Assembly: GCA_021464245.1 (NCBI GenBank)
Contig: JADCRB010000043.1
Location: 3,838,794 to 3,902,793, forward strand
Length of the DNA: 64,000 bases
Origin: Carallia brachiata
Lineage: Eukaryota; Streptophyta; Magnoliopsida; Malpighiales; Rhizophoraceae
Direction of reading: 5' to 3'
Shown here in pieces: positions 12,421 to 24,929 of this stretch (the stretch's first letter is position 1; every line of letters begins with the position of its first letter). Under the pieces are notes generated by a model. The model had not been told where the DNA came from and did not search any database. It worked only from the letters and a program-made list of their open reading frames with translations. Both the position numbers and the translations under genes were made by a program.

Positions 12421-15141
12421 CTGCGTTTGATATTCTAAAGGAGGAGGAGGAAGTGGATACGGCACGTCGTTTATTATTATGGGTACTATTTGTTACGCAT
12501 CGAAATGCAGAGGAGACGGTATATGAAGCATTTTGATGGATTTTTCACATGTATGTATCCCAAAAACGTTGTACCCATTTTTTTTTCTGCTATTGTATTA
12601 ATGGTCATTTGTTGGTGATGGTTAATGTTTTCTTTCTTTCCCCCAGTTTTATCTATTTTCAGTTGTTCAAGTATAAGGATGCAGTTCTTTCTTGGTTGTT
12701 TTGGTTATAATGTTGCCTTTTCCTTTGCTTTTGGTTCCTGCATTTATTCTTATGAATCAGTAATGGGTTTTTGGGAATGAGTTTGAATATCTAACTGCCA
12801 AAGAATGTTTCTTTATTATTCACTTCTTTGTGTCACTGAAGTAAGTAATGATTTTTAGCGAGATTGAGGCAACGTGAGAGCAGAGAGTCTTTTATTGCGA
12901 TATCTGGCATTTGAAATTAGTATGCTTAGTTCCCTTTGCCGTTTGATTTGATCCAACCAGTGCTTAGTGATTTGGGCATATTGGGCGAATAGGAAAGCAA
13001 TGAGCTTGTAAGGTCGCTTAATCCCAACTGGCCATTGCATTGTAGTTCATGCACCAATGACAAAGTGAACACTTGAGATCTCTGCCTTGTGTTAATTTTT
13101 CTGTTTATCCACACTTTGATTCATTGGAGAATTGGACTCAGAAGTTGCATTCATATCAACTACATTCTGCAATAAACCACGCTTATGAGATTCTTGAGGC
13201 ACTGTGCTATATCCCTGTTTGCTATGTAGTTTTTTCAATAAAACCTTGCATTTCAGCTATTATGTTAGTGGAGGTCGTCTATGTACATTTGCACTGGGGC
13301 TTTTGAGGTGCTGATTTATTTTGCTTGGCCTCTGTCTCATGATGTTATCTTCATACATGCATTCAAATTGACTCCAAGTAGGAGGGAAAGAAGGGAAGAA
13401 AGGACCTATGTGACGTGGTTTAAGGTGTTGATAAAGGATGCAAGGTTATAGCTTAAGGATACTTTGGCTTTAACTAGAGCAGAATGGTGACAACCATCCC
13501 TGTAATGAGCCCCTTACTAGCTGAGAGTTGAATACAAACTTGCATATGATTGATGGCAAAAACAAGCTTTGCAAATTCTTGTACACATTATATTTTTCCT
13601 TTAACGGTGAAAATTTTCCTGAAATTTTATGTAGAATCTATTTCCACCATACTAATAATAATCGCATTGATCTCATGCCTAGTCTTCACATTCTCTACAA
13701 GGAAGTGCTACACCTCGCATTTGCTTCCTTTTGTTTTCCGCTTTGACAAACCAAGACAGGTGAAATATTTGTATTTCTTTCATGCTAACGGGCCGTTCCC
13801 TTACACATGCCGTAATGTTTTATTGTGCAACTCTTACATTTTTGCCTTATGATGTACCTTTTCTCCTTTTATTTGTTTTCTCTCAATTTCTTTATGCATG
13901 TCAACAGTGCATTTTCCCCATCATTGAAGTATTATGCCCACTATTGTTGTCTGTGAGGCCCCAGAATTGTGCCTTTGATTATCTTAAAGGGATGGTTGTC
14001 CAAAAGCTCTGTAGCATTTTGTGCATTATCAGAGACGATTAGTCCTTAAATGATTCCACTTAATGAGGCCCATGTTTTTGTGTGTAGTTCTTTGCTCATT
14101 CTATGTGCCACTTGTAGCATTCCACAACACACAAACATATGAGTTTCAACATAACCTTTCAAAAGGGGAATGTTCCCTGTGCCCATATTTACTTTATGAT
14201 TTGTCATTGCTTTATTTTGTACTCTAATGATTTTTTGCTAGCTTCTGGATTAATATTGTCGATATTGCGAATGAGTTTGCCGGCCAGTATTTTTATTCGG
14301 GGCAAACAAGTTGCCTGCTCCAGTCATGCAACGAGTTAAATCAGACATAACTTATGTTTTGTTATCAGCTCGTCTCTGATATGATTTTTTTTAGCCGTGT
14401 GAGATAGATATCAATAAGTTTTCAAATATTTATCCTGAGCATGGGGGATTCTATTTGGAATACTTTCCTTTCAAGCTATTTCACTGTCATCCTCTTGGTA
14501 AAGCATTGTCCACACATCTCATGGGATGTTTCCTCCCACCTGGAACATTGCACCAAACTAGATCATGTTGTTGCTTGACATGACTCAGACTGGCTAACGA
14601 TCGAGCGCTGGATATGGATGCCTTCCGAGGAGGAGAAGGCGGCAGAAATTTAACGCGAGATGTGGACTGCTGTTATCTGTCTTTTGTCTTCTTTTTTTTT
14701 GGTGAAAAAAAACAATCTATCGCGCGTTTATCGATAATTGGATCAACAAGCGGAGACCAGGATAGCCTTCGTTTTTTGGTGCCTCATTCAATAACCCCTA
14801 AAGGGGCCAATCTACCACTTGGAAATTAGCGGAACTAAGAATGGTTTCGTTACTAACGACTATAATGATTACTAAGTTGGACTCATGCCCTACGGTTCAA
14901 TATTTTTTTCACAGAATGCAGACACCCAGCATTTGTCAGGGAGAGCACGCACACAAGGGTTCGAATCTAATCATCAGCATAAAAACACGCTAACTTATCG
15001 CTAAATTACCACTTCGAATAATATCTATTTTTTGTCTAGGCTTTTGAATGATTTGTCTTTGTTACGACTTTGCAATCGTCCGAACTTGTGGATTTTTATC
15101 AGAGAAAAAAACTACAGCGCCCTATGGATGATGGGTCTGGG
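12421..15141. other. Interval without a recognisable gene
   Basis: The sequence is less AT-rich than typical intergenic DNA and resembles intron or non-coding transcript. There is an AATAAA at about 13235 and many short ORFs with no domain. A B-box-like GGTTCGAATC at about 14959-14968, after GAGAGCACGCACACAA, hints at a tRNA-derived SINE, but I found no target duplication or tail. Confidence 0.35.
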
Positions 15142-16392
15142 CTTGAAATATGATCTTGCTGTCCTTAGGTATCAAATGGATAGGTAATGGACCCTGCGAA
15201 TGAAGGAACTTGGTAATATTTACTAAGTTAATGCGCTAACATTGACATTTATCAAATTAAATGGCAATTCTGAAGTTTTCAGCTCCCTCCATTTAGTCAT
15301 TGTAGGTTTCGTCCCCTGTCAAATTGTAGACTTCCAAAAGTAAAAACAAGCATCAAGCATCAAGCAACGTCGCCATCACTCTTATTTTAGCTGGATGCGA
15401 AGCGATCACGTAACCGCTGTAGGATATGATAAGTGTATGACACCGGCCTAGCCGGCATGACAAAGCTTACGTCTATTCTCATTAGCTCCAAAACGTTGGC
15501 CAAAGCCGGTTATCATATGGCTAGCCGGCACGATAATTTCATTTGATTCAGTCATCCCCAGAAAGAAAAGGACTAAAAATAGTTCGAATATGCAAAAATC
15601 TGAACCTTTTTTAAAAAAATTAAAATGTACTTGTTAGTCGCATAAGATACAAAATGAAGTTAATGATTTTTTTTTTTTTTACAAGGCAGACGGAAAAGCT
15701 AGAAAATAAGAACAAATTAAAATTTAAACATAAGATTAAAAAAATATAAACAAAATGTTTCAACAAGTTGTGATATGTGTAATATATATATTTTTTGTTT
15801 TTTTGTTTTTTTTTTTTTCTAAACTGCCCAGTATTTAACCTATTGGGTTGACTAATATGTACCGACCCAGATAGGATTTCGAAGGGCGGTAAAAGTCTTT
15901 TTGTGAGTATTTAATGCGGTTGCATTCTCAAGTCTCGAAACCGAGATCTTTAGTTAAGCAAATTTAGACTTTTGTCATCTGATCCAGTGCTTGCTGGTTA
16001 CTTTTTTTTTTTTTTTCTTGTCATAGATATGCGTAATACATTAATGCAATTCAGGGGCCTTGGGGCCCATTTGGGCCGAGTGGTAGCCGGGCTGTCATTG
16101 TTGTGTTGGGCGGCGGGGTGCTTCTCTGGCCCTAGGATAGACAATGGGCTGCTGTTCCATTTTGATGGAAACGCAAATCTGTTCGCAATCCACGTGGACC
16201 ACACTGCACCTGCCATTTGGCATTGCCACAATATACATTTTTAACAACACAAGCAGCCCTTCTGTGTCCTAATTCGCGCACCCAGTAACGCAGGTACTTT
16301 AATCAGTTTACCCTTAGTTACATTTTGCCGGCCTTATGATACTCCTCCCGCCTTTTCTCCTCAAATTTAAAATCGAATAATTTGTTGTAAAA
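15142..16392 (+). repeat. Segmental direct repeat, copy A
   Basis: Near-identical over long stretches to 25919-27353 in the same orientation, 10.8 kb away. Shared landmarks are AATGGACCCTGCGAATGAAG, the block around 15240-15340, GACACCGGCCTAGCCGGCAT, and the segment 16040-16390 (copy B 26845-27350). Copy A carries a 241-bp insertion (15785-16025) absent from copy B. It keeps about 36 bases near 15490-15525 that copy B lacks. I see no gene in the repeat. Confidence 0.85.
15785..16025 (-). mobile_element. SINE-like insertion present only in repeat copy A
   Basis: Flanked by GATATGTGTAATA (15772-15784) and GATATGCGTAATA (16026-16038). Copy B lacks the insert at the matching place, so this is an insertion with a 13-bp target duplication. 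Read on the minus strand it contains GGTTTCGAGAC, which fits the B box of a tRNA-derived Pol III promoter, and it ends A-rich. Homopolymers occur at both ends. Confidence 0.6.
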
Positions 16393-16484
16393 CACGGACA
16401 TCCAATCGGACACTTTTTTTTTTTTTTGTGAACCAATCAAATCAATTGAACGGATCGAAGTCGTAAGACCTGCAAAATGAGTTA

Positions 16485-16526
<42 letters not shown>

Positions 16527-16545
16527 ATTGTCATACTTATACTTA

Positions 16546-16773
16546 TGATGTGTTTAAATTGATAAAAAGTGGTAAAAAAGAAAATAATTAAAAATTTATG
16601 AGAAAGAAAATAAATAATGATTTATAAGAGAAAAAATAAAAATTAATTGTTTAAATTAATAAAAAATAAATAAATAAATTATAAAAAATAATACAGTAAT
16701 AATAATATTTTTTTTTTTTTAATTTTTCTTTTCTTTTATTTTTCATCTAAATTCCTTCAATCTAAACACAAAA
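16546..16773. mobile_element. Short Tourist-like MITE
   Basis: A 228-bp, very AT-rich element with ends TGATGTGTTTAAATTGA and, reverse complemented, TTTTGTGTTTAGATTGA, flanked by TTA (16543-16545 and 16774-16776). It lies just downstream of repeat copy A, beside a (TA)n tract at 16488-16520. It is degenerate and was called from its ends and the TTA duplication. Confidence 0.5.
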
Positions 16774-17740
16774 TTAATAATGATAGACCTTGGGTCTTTT
16801 ACAGATAGTTTAGGATGTAAGAATTGGGAGAAATTTCTTGAGGTAGGAAGGAATGAGGGATGTGCTATTGTTTGGAAGAATATGGAACAAAAAGGATAAA
16901 GGAGCCCAACCACAATTTAATCCCACCTAAATTTGGGGAATTGGCGTGGAACACAAAAAGATAAAACGGATGGCCATCGCCCATCAGCCCAATTTTTTTT
17001 CGTTTTTTCTTTATAATATATATTATTTTTTTATTCTTACTCAACTTATTCTCAAAAATAATATTTTTAACTTTATTTTATCACATTAAACTCTCTCACA
17101 CGTTGAGAACGATGAATTACATTTATCTCTTCCAACATTTATTATTCTCACTTTCATTCCTCACATGCTTTTCTCCCCTTTTTTTTTTTTTTTTCTGACA
17201 AAAGGTCTAAGAGTAAGGAAGCACAGACATGCCATATGAGGGGCCGTGTTCAAGCACATGTTAAAAAATAGAAACGTATAAAGAAAAAGGAGAAGGCAAG
17301 TCATGCTCACGTCCAGCACTATGTTCCTGCCCGATACATGTCTAAGATTGAAAAGCACATAAAATCAATGACCATCCACTTCACGTTCTAAACGACTTAA
17401 AAATCCCAAAGTCAAAGTAGTAACTACTAGTCTGCCATCAGAGGCCATGAATTTAAGCTCATGGTTACTCGCAAGTTACTTGACTTTCAAAGTTAAATAG
17501 GTTGGAATAGTAACCAGGTGATTTAGTGAAACCATGAAGCAGATGTCACTCGCACAATTCCTGATTCTACATTAATCAAACCTATTGGTTTGCAACTGTC
17601 AAATTTCAGTCCAACATGTAAATAGTCCTCGTATAGAAAACGGCCAAAACGACTGCACTGCTAAAAAACACCATAACAATACGTCGACATAGAACTCTTT
17701 ATGCCATATTTTTCGGAAGGGAGAAGTTTCACCTCCGTGA
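16774..17740. other. Interval with nothing recognised
   Basis: AT-rich with homopolymer runs (for example 17180-17195). The ORFs are short and domain-free. Confidence 0.4.
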
Positions 17741-18305
17741 TGGAATATTCTGTCCCCGGAGAAGTGAGCACTGATAACAGTGATGGAGAGGTAGAGAAGG
17801 TGTTGAAAACCTTGCAAAGTTTACCATCATCAGGAAACAATGTATGAAAGTCGCAGAAACATTCTGAATTAAATTAACGCATGCATCATCAAAACATGGA
17901 GGAAGCAAAGGATGCTGAATTACTAACTAAGCATGGAAAGTGCCAACGTCGTTAACAAGTTTAAAAACCCAATAGACAAAGAATATTGTCCCTATCAGAA
18001 ACACGTGGAATTGGCAAAGTTTCAAATACAGTATCACTATGAGAGCAAGCTGCAGCGGATGGACCGTAGTCACTGCGGGCACAACTGAGAGCGAACTGCA
18101 GAGCAACCTTGCCTCCTATGGAATGGCCAATAACAACATCAGGCCAGGCCAGGCCACACTTTCAAATTTCAGCAAATCGGCCAAGTCCTTAGCCCCGTTG
18201 AATACGTCATTTGGCGGATCGAGGCCTTCTATTTCTGTAGAATTCCCGTGGTTCCGCAAATCCACAAGCGCCATCCTCCATCCTACGAAAGCATACAAGA
18301 AATAA
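17741..18305. pseudogene. Scrambled alpha/beta-hydrolase relic (At4g10030-like)
   Basis: Two exon remnants of one plant alpha/beta-hydrolase lie in opposite orientations. On the minus strand 18300 down to about 18050 reads GWRMALVDLRNHGNSTEIEG, then KDLADLLKFE. After a duplicated CCTGG that shifts the frame it continues DVVIGHSIGGKVALQFA, the nucleophile elbow GHSIGG. On the plus strand about 17750-17825 reads SVPGEV, then DGEVEKVLKTLQSLPSS, a segment that follows the elbow in intact homologues as I remember them, and ends at a donor-like GTATGAAAG. The inversion between the pieces plus the frameshift mean no functional enzyme. Flanking exons were not found. Confidence 0.65.
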
Positions 18306-18386
18306 ATTATTTTTTTTAGAAAAAGATACTTAAGCTTTTGAGACTCGCCATGAACTCTCCGAATTGGACGACACGCGGATAAATTA

Positions 18387-18994
18387 GGGGGTGTTTGGAT
18401 TAATTTTTAATAGGGTGTATTTGTGTTTTATTTTTAAAAAGTAAAAAGATAGGTATTTGGTAAATTTTTTAGTATTGTTTTTTATTTTTCTTATTTCTTT
18501 ATTTGACTTCTTAACAGCAATTTTTTTGAAAAACAGTTCCAGCCTACTTTTTGCTGCTTTTTAAATTACTTTTTACTTTTTAATATTAATAATAATTTAT
18601 ATGCACTAAATTATCCTTAAAGAATATTTATATAATTTTATTATTTTTTAATTAATATTTTTTAAAAAAGTTAAAAATTAAGTAAAATAATTTTCAATAT
18701 TATTTTATAAAATATTATTCTAAAACATAAAATTATAAAATATAAAAATAAAAATATTTAATATGATATATCTACACAAATTATATGTCTAAATTAAATA
18801 TTTCATTATTTAACAGTAACAGTAAGTATAAAATTAACCAAATATTTTATTAATTTTATCAGTAATCAGCAATAATAAGTAAAAATCAGTAATCAGCAAG
18901 TAGGAATCAGCAATCAGCAAGTAAGAATCAGCAATTAGTAATCAGCAGTAACAATCAGTAACAGTAATATTCAACAACTAATCCAAACAGACTC
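18387..18994. mobile_element. Tourist-like MITE
   Basis: A 608-bp non-coding AT-rich element with inverted ends GGGGGTGTTTGGATTA and, reverse complemented, GAGTCTGTTTGGATTA, flanked by TTA at 18384-18386 and 18995-18997. The right third has short tandem words (AATCAGCA / AGTAATCAGC) at about 18860-18960. Ends and target duplication fit the PIF/Harbinger Tourist group. Confidence 0.7.
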
Positions 18995-18999
18995 TTAAG

Positions 19000-19702
19000 C
19001 GGGCTTCCTTCTTTTTACAGGCCTATAATGAACGATATCGTACAGATTTCAGAGCCGGTTCAACCAGTACCACTGAAGCAGGTACAGTTTGTCCAGACTT
19101 AACAGCATGGTGATTCACATATTGAAGTGAAAAGAAACGACGTCGTCCTGTCTGCCAGCTCCCAAATTAAATTCAAAATCCCTCAAATCCAAAAACCCTC
19201 GGCCTCGGCGGCTCGACCTCCAAAACTCTCGTCCTTGGTCCCTGGCGAGTGGCGGCTCGCAGCCGCCGACTTTCTCTTCAATTCGTTCAGCCCATTAAAA
19301 GTGCTTTAATCTTTCTTCTCCTCTGCTCCAGCAACGACTCATAAAACGGTTTTTCCCTATTTCGGACATTTAAGAGGTATACAGTTTTTCTTTCTTTTTT
19401 AATTATTAGTTTTTCTTAGGCATAATACTACTGTATTTCTGGAGAAAGGCAAATTTACGGGCTTCGCATGCCAAAATAACAATTATTTTATTATTTTTTT
19501 AACATAAGACCGCCTAATATTTAATTTATTGTACGATTAATTTAAATTAATTTAGATATAATTTTAAAAAGTGACAAATAACAATTGTTTTATATTCATA
19601 TAAATATAATCCAATCAATTCTTCAAACTGTATTTACAATTAAAATAAAAAGAATGACTGAATGGGTTGCCTAATGTCTTTCATGGTTGACACAATAGAA
19701 AC
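19000..19702 (+). other. First-exon-like remnant, identity unknown
   Basis: 19127-19310 resembles a plant promoter and first exon. A GAAACGACGTCGTC motif (about 19132) is followed by a GC-rich stretch open for 60 codons (KRNDVVLSASSQIKFKIP...), and a donor-like AAGAGGTATAC occurs near 19373. Composition differs sharply from the AT-rich flanks. No domain was recognised, and no partner exon was found before the minus-strand pseudogene begins. 19390-19700 is plain AT-rich DNA. Confidence 0.25.
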
Positions 19703-22700
19703 TCACAACAAGAACCATATTAATAGCAGTAAAAATAACAAGAACAGGAAAACAATAAAGGAAGGTGAAAACCAAGATTCCAATCCTGTGCATCCTTCAT
19801 AAGGGTCACTGCCCCATGCCAAGGCCTCTTTACAATGCTTCCTTCTCTCAGAAATCATCTCACAATTTCCTTCTTGTTCAGCCAATTTTGTGTGAGCCAA
19901 AATGTGAGGGAATACTTTCTTGTATGACTTCTCTCCAATCAACAAGTCGGAGTGTCCAAACCCATCGACAACCACCCTTTCGTGTCGAAAACTGGGTTGG
20001 TGCAACTTCATGTAATTGTTGGCGAGATATGAAGTTTCTGGAGTTACAATGACACTTGTTCGTTGAGACTGCCATTCTCTCCGGATGAATCAAATACCAG
20101 TTGTCCCCACTGCTGTCCACTATAAATCCTGTGTTACAGATTTTCCTGACGTGAAGAAAACATGCCATGGGAAGCTCTGTCATGTTTTCCTTGTTCAACC
20201 AGTGGTGAAGTGTAGGAGTTACATTTTTGTGCCAGAATGCGTTTCCAAATATTCCTGAATAGGTTTCACATTCTTGGCAGGTACATCTTTCGTATTGTGG
20301 TATGCAACGAGCAATGCATTTAGGAGTTTGCGTCGAGAATTTTCGTCTGGTTTTACCCAGCAGTGACTGGACTGTGTTCTTTTCGAGTAGAAGCATTGAT
20401 ATCTGTAGATGTGTCAAATGATATTCGTTATAGATTGAAAATTTTGTTTAATTTTCTAGCTTAGACTTAAAAGACCAAGTACTTAATCCTATTACTACAA
20501 CGCATTACTTAAACTAATCATGCATTCTAAATCGACAAAGCATGTGCATTTTGATCAAATGCCTAGCTATAATGCCAAATCTTCGTGCCAAATAGAAAGT
20601 TTGCTAGTCATGCATATATATCTTATTAATTGCTGGCAGCTAAAAGGGGAAGATGGCTTACTGGAATCAGGGGAAGCCACATTTTGACTTTGGAAAGAGC
20701 ATTGAGCTTGAAGAGCATCGAAGAATTAGTGCAAGATAAAGAGGCTATATGGGATGCAGAGATATGTCCTCCCATGAGAGCCATATGGATAGCTAAGCCT
20801 CCAAGACAATGTGCAACTACATGTATCTTTATGCCTTGTCCATGTGATTCAAGGATCTTGTTTATTACTGCAAACCACAGAAAAAGGTCAGAAATGCACA
20901 TTTATGAAAGAATGAATGGGCAGAATTTAAAATAGATATGATAATTTTCCCGGCTCAAATCTTTACCAGCAGCGATATCATATTTTGCAATATCATCAAC
21001 GGTAAAGCTGTTTGCTGGATTGAGAGGGTGAAGTCGCGGCTGCAGCAACCACACTTCTTGCCCTTCTTCCAGCAAGGTTCTGACTAGATCTTGTGGTTCT
21101 GTAGGCAGCCAGTAACTCTCTTTAGAATGACCATTGAGAAGAAGCACAAGATTTAGTTGTTTTCTTCAAGCAACAAATGGTTTTCGCTGCTCTTCCATTG
21201 TGTAACTGATTACAAATCCATCTTCTGCACAAAAAATGGAAGCGAACAAGATTCAATGTATAAGGACTGTCAAAAAAAAAGGAAGGATAAAAGATTCAAA
21301 TGGTTTGTTGCGCTAGGTTTTATGAACAAAATTACATCACAAAAGAGCTGTTTGGTAATTATTTCTTGGCAGCCTCCAGTATCAAAAAAATGTTAAAGTG
21401 CAATTCCAAATTTTGCATCCACATGCGAGACCTATCCATCGGGGGACTCGAGTAGCAAACACCACGAGGTGCTTGTAATATGTAAGTTCTGACCTTAAAA
21501 GAAGACCTGTGAACCTGTCTTGCTTCCTCTGAAGCTAATAAAGCTCCGGAGAGTTCTATGACAGATACCTTAAAGCTCTCTTTTCAAATTCACCTTTCTC
21601 TCACCATCAGTCTCTACAGCAATTTGTTTAAATTTTACATTAAGGTCGTTGTCTCCTTCCAAGCACACAAGGCAAAGAGATGAGGATTCATTGTCTTCTT
21701 TCCTTCAAGAATGTATCTACAGGAAATAAGACTTTGAATTAAAAGGGGAAAAAAAATAAACTTCTTTGTTGCTCCTTCTAATGCAGAGAGAAGGAAAACA
21801 ATTTTAAACCTTGATCTTACCTTGAACCAGAAGAAGATGCAAAGAGAAGGCGATAGTGCATATACTGCGTGTAAGGAGTTCTGTGATCCACTACACACAT
21901 ATCTACTTCCCCATCTATGATATGTAATTTATCCTCTTCAACAGCTCTGAACACCACATAGCCACCAACTCTTCCCCTTAAAAGACGGAAAGATCCTCTC
22001 ATAATCCAGTTCCACTTGTCAGACCCCATTTGGTTCTCACACGTGATCTCCATTTGAGATGAGCTGTAAATGGCATACCTCCCACAAAGCCCCTCACGGT
22101 TTCCTTTATTAGAACAGCAGTTTTAGCATCCGTGTCTATATTTTTCTCGTTGATCTTGTAGGGATTTTGTTTAACTGTAAAAATATCATGTTTGCATTTA
22201 TGTTGCTCTTGTATCCTAGAATATCCTGCAAGGTGCCTGCTTACATGCTCAGCTGCTGTGGCAATAGTTAGACACGGATTTATGCCAACGGAACATGGGA
22301 TTAGAGAGCCATCACACGCATAGAGTCCCGGGTGGACAGATGCAGGAGCTTTTGCATCAAAAATCTGTCCTCTGTGGTTACAAACACCACTTGCAGAATC
22401 CGACGACAAATTGCAGCCACGTAATAGATGAACTGATGTGCTCCTGTACCCAGACATGAAAACAATTCCCCCCAATTTCTTGGCAAGCTTTTGAAATGAT
22501 TCAATTTTGCGTGGGAGTAAAGGATCGTTTGCTGGCCTAAAGAAAATTTTTTCTGTCTTTCTCAAACATGATTTTCCCATCACCATCATCGTATCCCATT
22601 GCATTCAGAATAATCGATTGGCTTGATTTAGTACTTCTTAGTTGCTTCAGCTTGTCAATAACTCCATGGAGGAACCAATAGCCATTTGGCCATCCATAAG

Positions 22701-24929
22701 TCGCAATACCTTTAAACAACATCAAAGGATAAGCCCTTGGAAGCACAGCACTCTGCAGTGAGAGGCAAAAACAAAACGTTGAGAAGCTTTGTTTGAAGAC
22801 ATCAATTGTATGGTAAACATAGACACAATTGAGCTGAGCTCTTATAACTTGCAACTTATTACTTAATCTAAGTCATGGCAATGAAATTGTTAGTCACAAT
22901 TCTTAAACAGGGAGCGTATCCTCTTTTTTCTTTTTTTTTTTTCCCCAATGAGCAGTTCATGTCTGAAGTCATCAAAGTTCAGTGCAAAACAAAGCTCAGG
23001 CGAGTGACGTTTTGCAAATATGTTGTCAGTATGATGCAGCCATTTTTGCCCGCCCAACAGGACATTTTCACTTTATCCAGCCCTTTTGCATTTTTTTTTT
23101 TCTTATGCAAAGATGTTACATGACCAATTAAGTCCTTCCACATGGATAAGTCCGAGACCTGGATTGTTAAACCCAACGAAGAATTGTAAGAGGAAGAGAT
23201 GGACGGCCCCGGCGTTGTTGAAATGGTATTTTGGAGAATTGCTTTTTTTCCAATCCAAGACCGTTCAAGGGTGCAGGACTTCCTGCAAGATAAGCAGCAT
23301 TATTCCCATTGCAGCCAAATCCAGATCCAAGAGCTTCTGAAAGTATCAATCCTTTCATTTGTGACCTGAAAAGTATCTCGGCTGTGCCAAAAACTCCAGC
23401 TGACAGGATCAACAATTTGATAAACCGTTAATTATTTTACTGGAAAAAATAATAAACGAAATACCCAATGCTTGTCAGCTAATATTTTACTTGTACCTGA
23501 CAGGATCACAAAATCGGCAGCTATGTAATCAATATCATTGAGGAAAACAAGCCATCTCCTTTTTCTGTGGCTGATTCCAGCTGGTACGCAACTTTCTTGT
23601 GGGTTCTGAACCGCATACTGGACCTCACATTCTGTTCTGATGGCACATCCTGCTGCATAAGAGAAAATCCAGTTTCAAACACCTGATGGATGTATGCTGA
23701 AGTGTGTTTAGGTCCAAATGGCTCCTTCACTTTTGAAAGCACCTAACATTTACAATAGAGTTTTGCAGATGTCCTTGCATATATTGAGGTGGAATCAAAG
23801 TTTGGGATTTAAAAAATTTCCAAATCTGCTACAATAAGTAGAAATGCTCAAAATTTCTTGTGTGCAATGCAGACCATTGAATAATTTAAAGTTAGTATAC
23901 CTGGAATGCTGAAACAAGATTGTTTTTGTCGGTTCATTATAAGGACACCCAGAAGACAATTTCCACAGGCTAAACAACTTCCCATATCTGAACCTCTAGA
24001 CTTAGGTTCCTCAAGATCAAAATTTATGCCGAGCTTCAGTGAGCTCTCAAAGCCTCCTCCAATGTCACCATCTACTATTTCTTCCATTACTTTGGCATCA
24101 GCAAACTTGACCGGAACACTTTGTACTCTTAGCATTGCTGCAGCGGAAGCTTCACAAGTTTCCCAATCCATTTCCCATTCTTTTGGCCATTTTGGGTTCC
24201 TTCTAGCACGAACTGGGGTTTGCAGCATTACTCCTGCATTAATCAGCGAACCCCACCCCCCACCCCCCCAAAGACCACAAGCTGTTGCTGCTAAGGAATC
24301 TTTTTGTTCATATATCTGTAATTTGCATAACAGCATTTTAAGGTTGATCCGGGAGATTTTCAAATGCTAAGAGCAAGACATTACTTATTGGTGTATTAAT
24401 TGACTATTCAATGTTGATCCGGCTGATTTTCTACGCACGTACCAAGTTTGATATAAATCAAAGAGAATTAGCAAATAAGATTCAATTCTTGAGTTCAAAC
24501 TAAAATAAGGTAAATTTTTGTGAATTCCTTAAAAACAGAAAGTCAAAACAGAAAAAAACGTGGGAGAAAGAATGAGAATGACCTGAAACAAGGCAGCTTT
24601 CTGGCCAAAACTGACTCCTATATTTCGGCTCTTCATCCTGACGTTTGATAAAAACTTCCTGGTGTCAGTTGTGAAATCCTCAGCTTTCCATCTCCTCCCT
24701 TTCTCTAGAAGACAAACCTTAATCCTGCCATTGCCATTCGAGAAGCCGCATCCGAACCGCCATATCCTCATCCCACGACAACAGCGTCATAACCATGTTC
24801 TTCTCCGTCATTTAGCTTTTCTGCCATGTCTGCTGATACCATATTTCCTTGTATTTCCTGAATCAAAGTTCCACTAGAAGTTCTGAAACAAGTGGAGGAC
24901 CTAATGTCATGCTTTGTGCTCTGCAACAT
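19703..24929 (-). pseudogene. Decayed GMC oxidoreductase / alpha-beta hydrolase fusion gene
   Basis: Multi-exon gene on the minus strand for a large fusion protein: an N-terminal FAD-dependent GMC (cholesterol-oxidase-like) domain with a Cys-rich CLACGNCL segment, then an alpha/beta hydrolase domain (VVAHCLGGLAIHMALMGG elbow) and a C-terminal hydrophobic tail (FIVFLFLLFLLLLIWF). Likely exons: 24929-24583, 24315-23901, 23652-23497, 23399-23159, 22752-21821, 21716 onward, and further ones to 19703. Lesions seen: TGA at 24770-24768 inside the GxGxxG FAD motif; a lost base near 24729; indels near 23948 and 23935 around CPYN; a frameshift near 23213; others near 22560, 22050, 21640 and 21570; and a deletion plus shift near 20065. 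With at least nine independent lesions it cannot encode the enzyme, although splice sites and long homologous stretches survive. Decay therefore looks moderately recent. Function of the plant family is uncertain; an oxidase acting on sterol-like or lipid substrates is only an inference from domain type. Confidence 0.85.

Noticed and set aside
13661..13672. ATCGCATTGATC, matching part of miR393
   Set aside because: Only 12 bases match, the preceding bases differ, and no miR393* or foldback was found nearby.
14959..14968. GGTTCGAATC as a tRNA T-arm
   Set aside because: No acceptor stem, anticodon arm or A box at the right distance; at most a SINE fragment.
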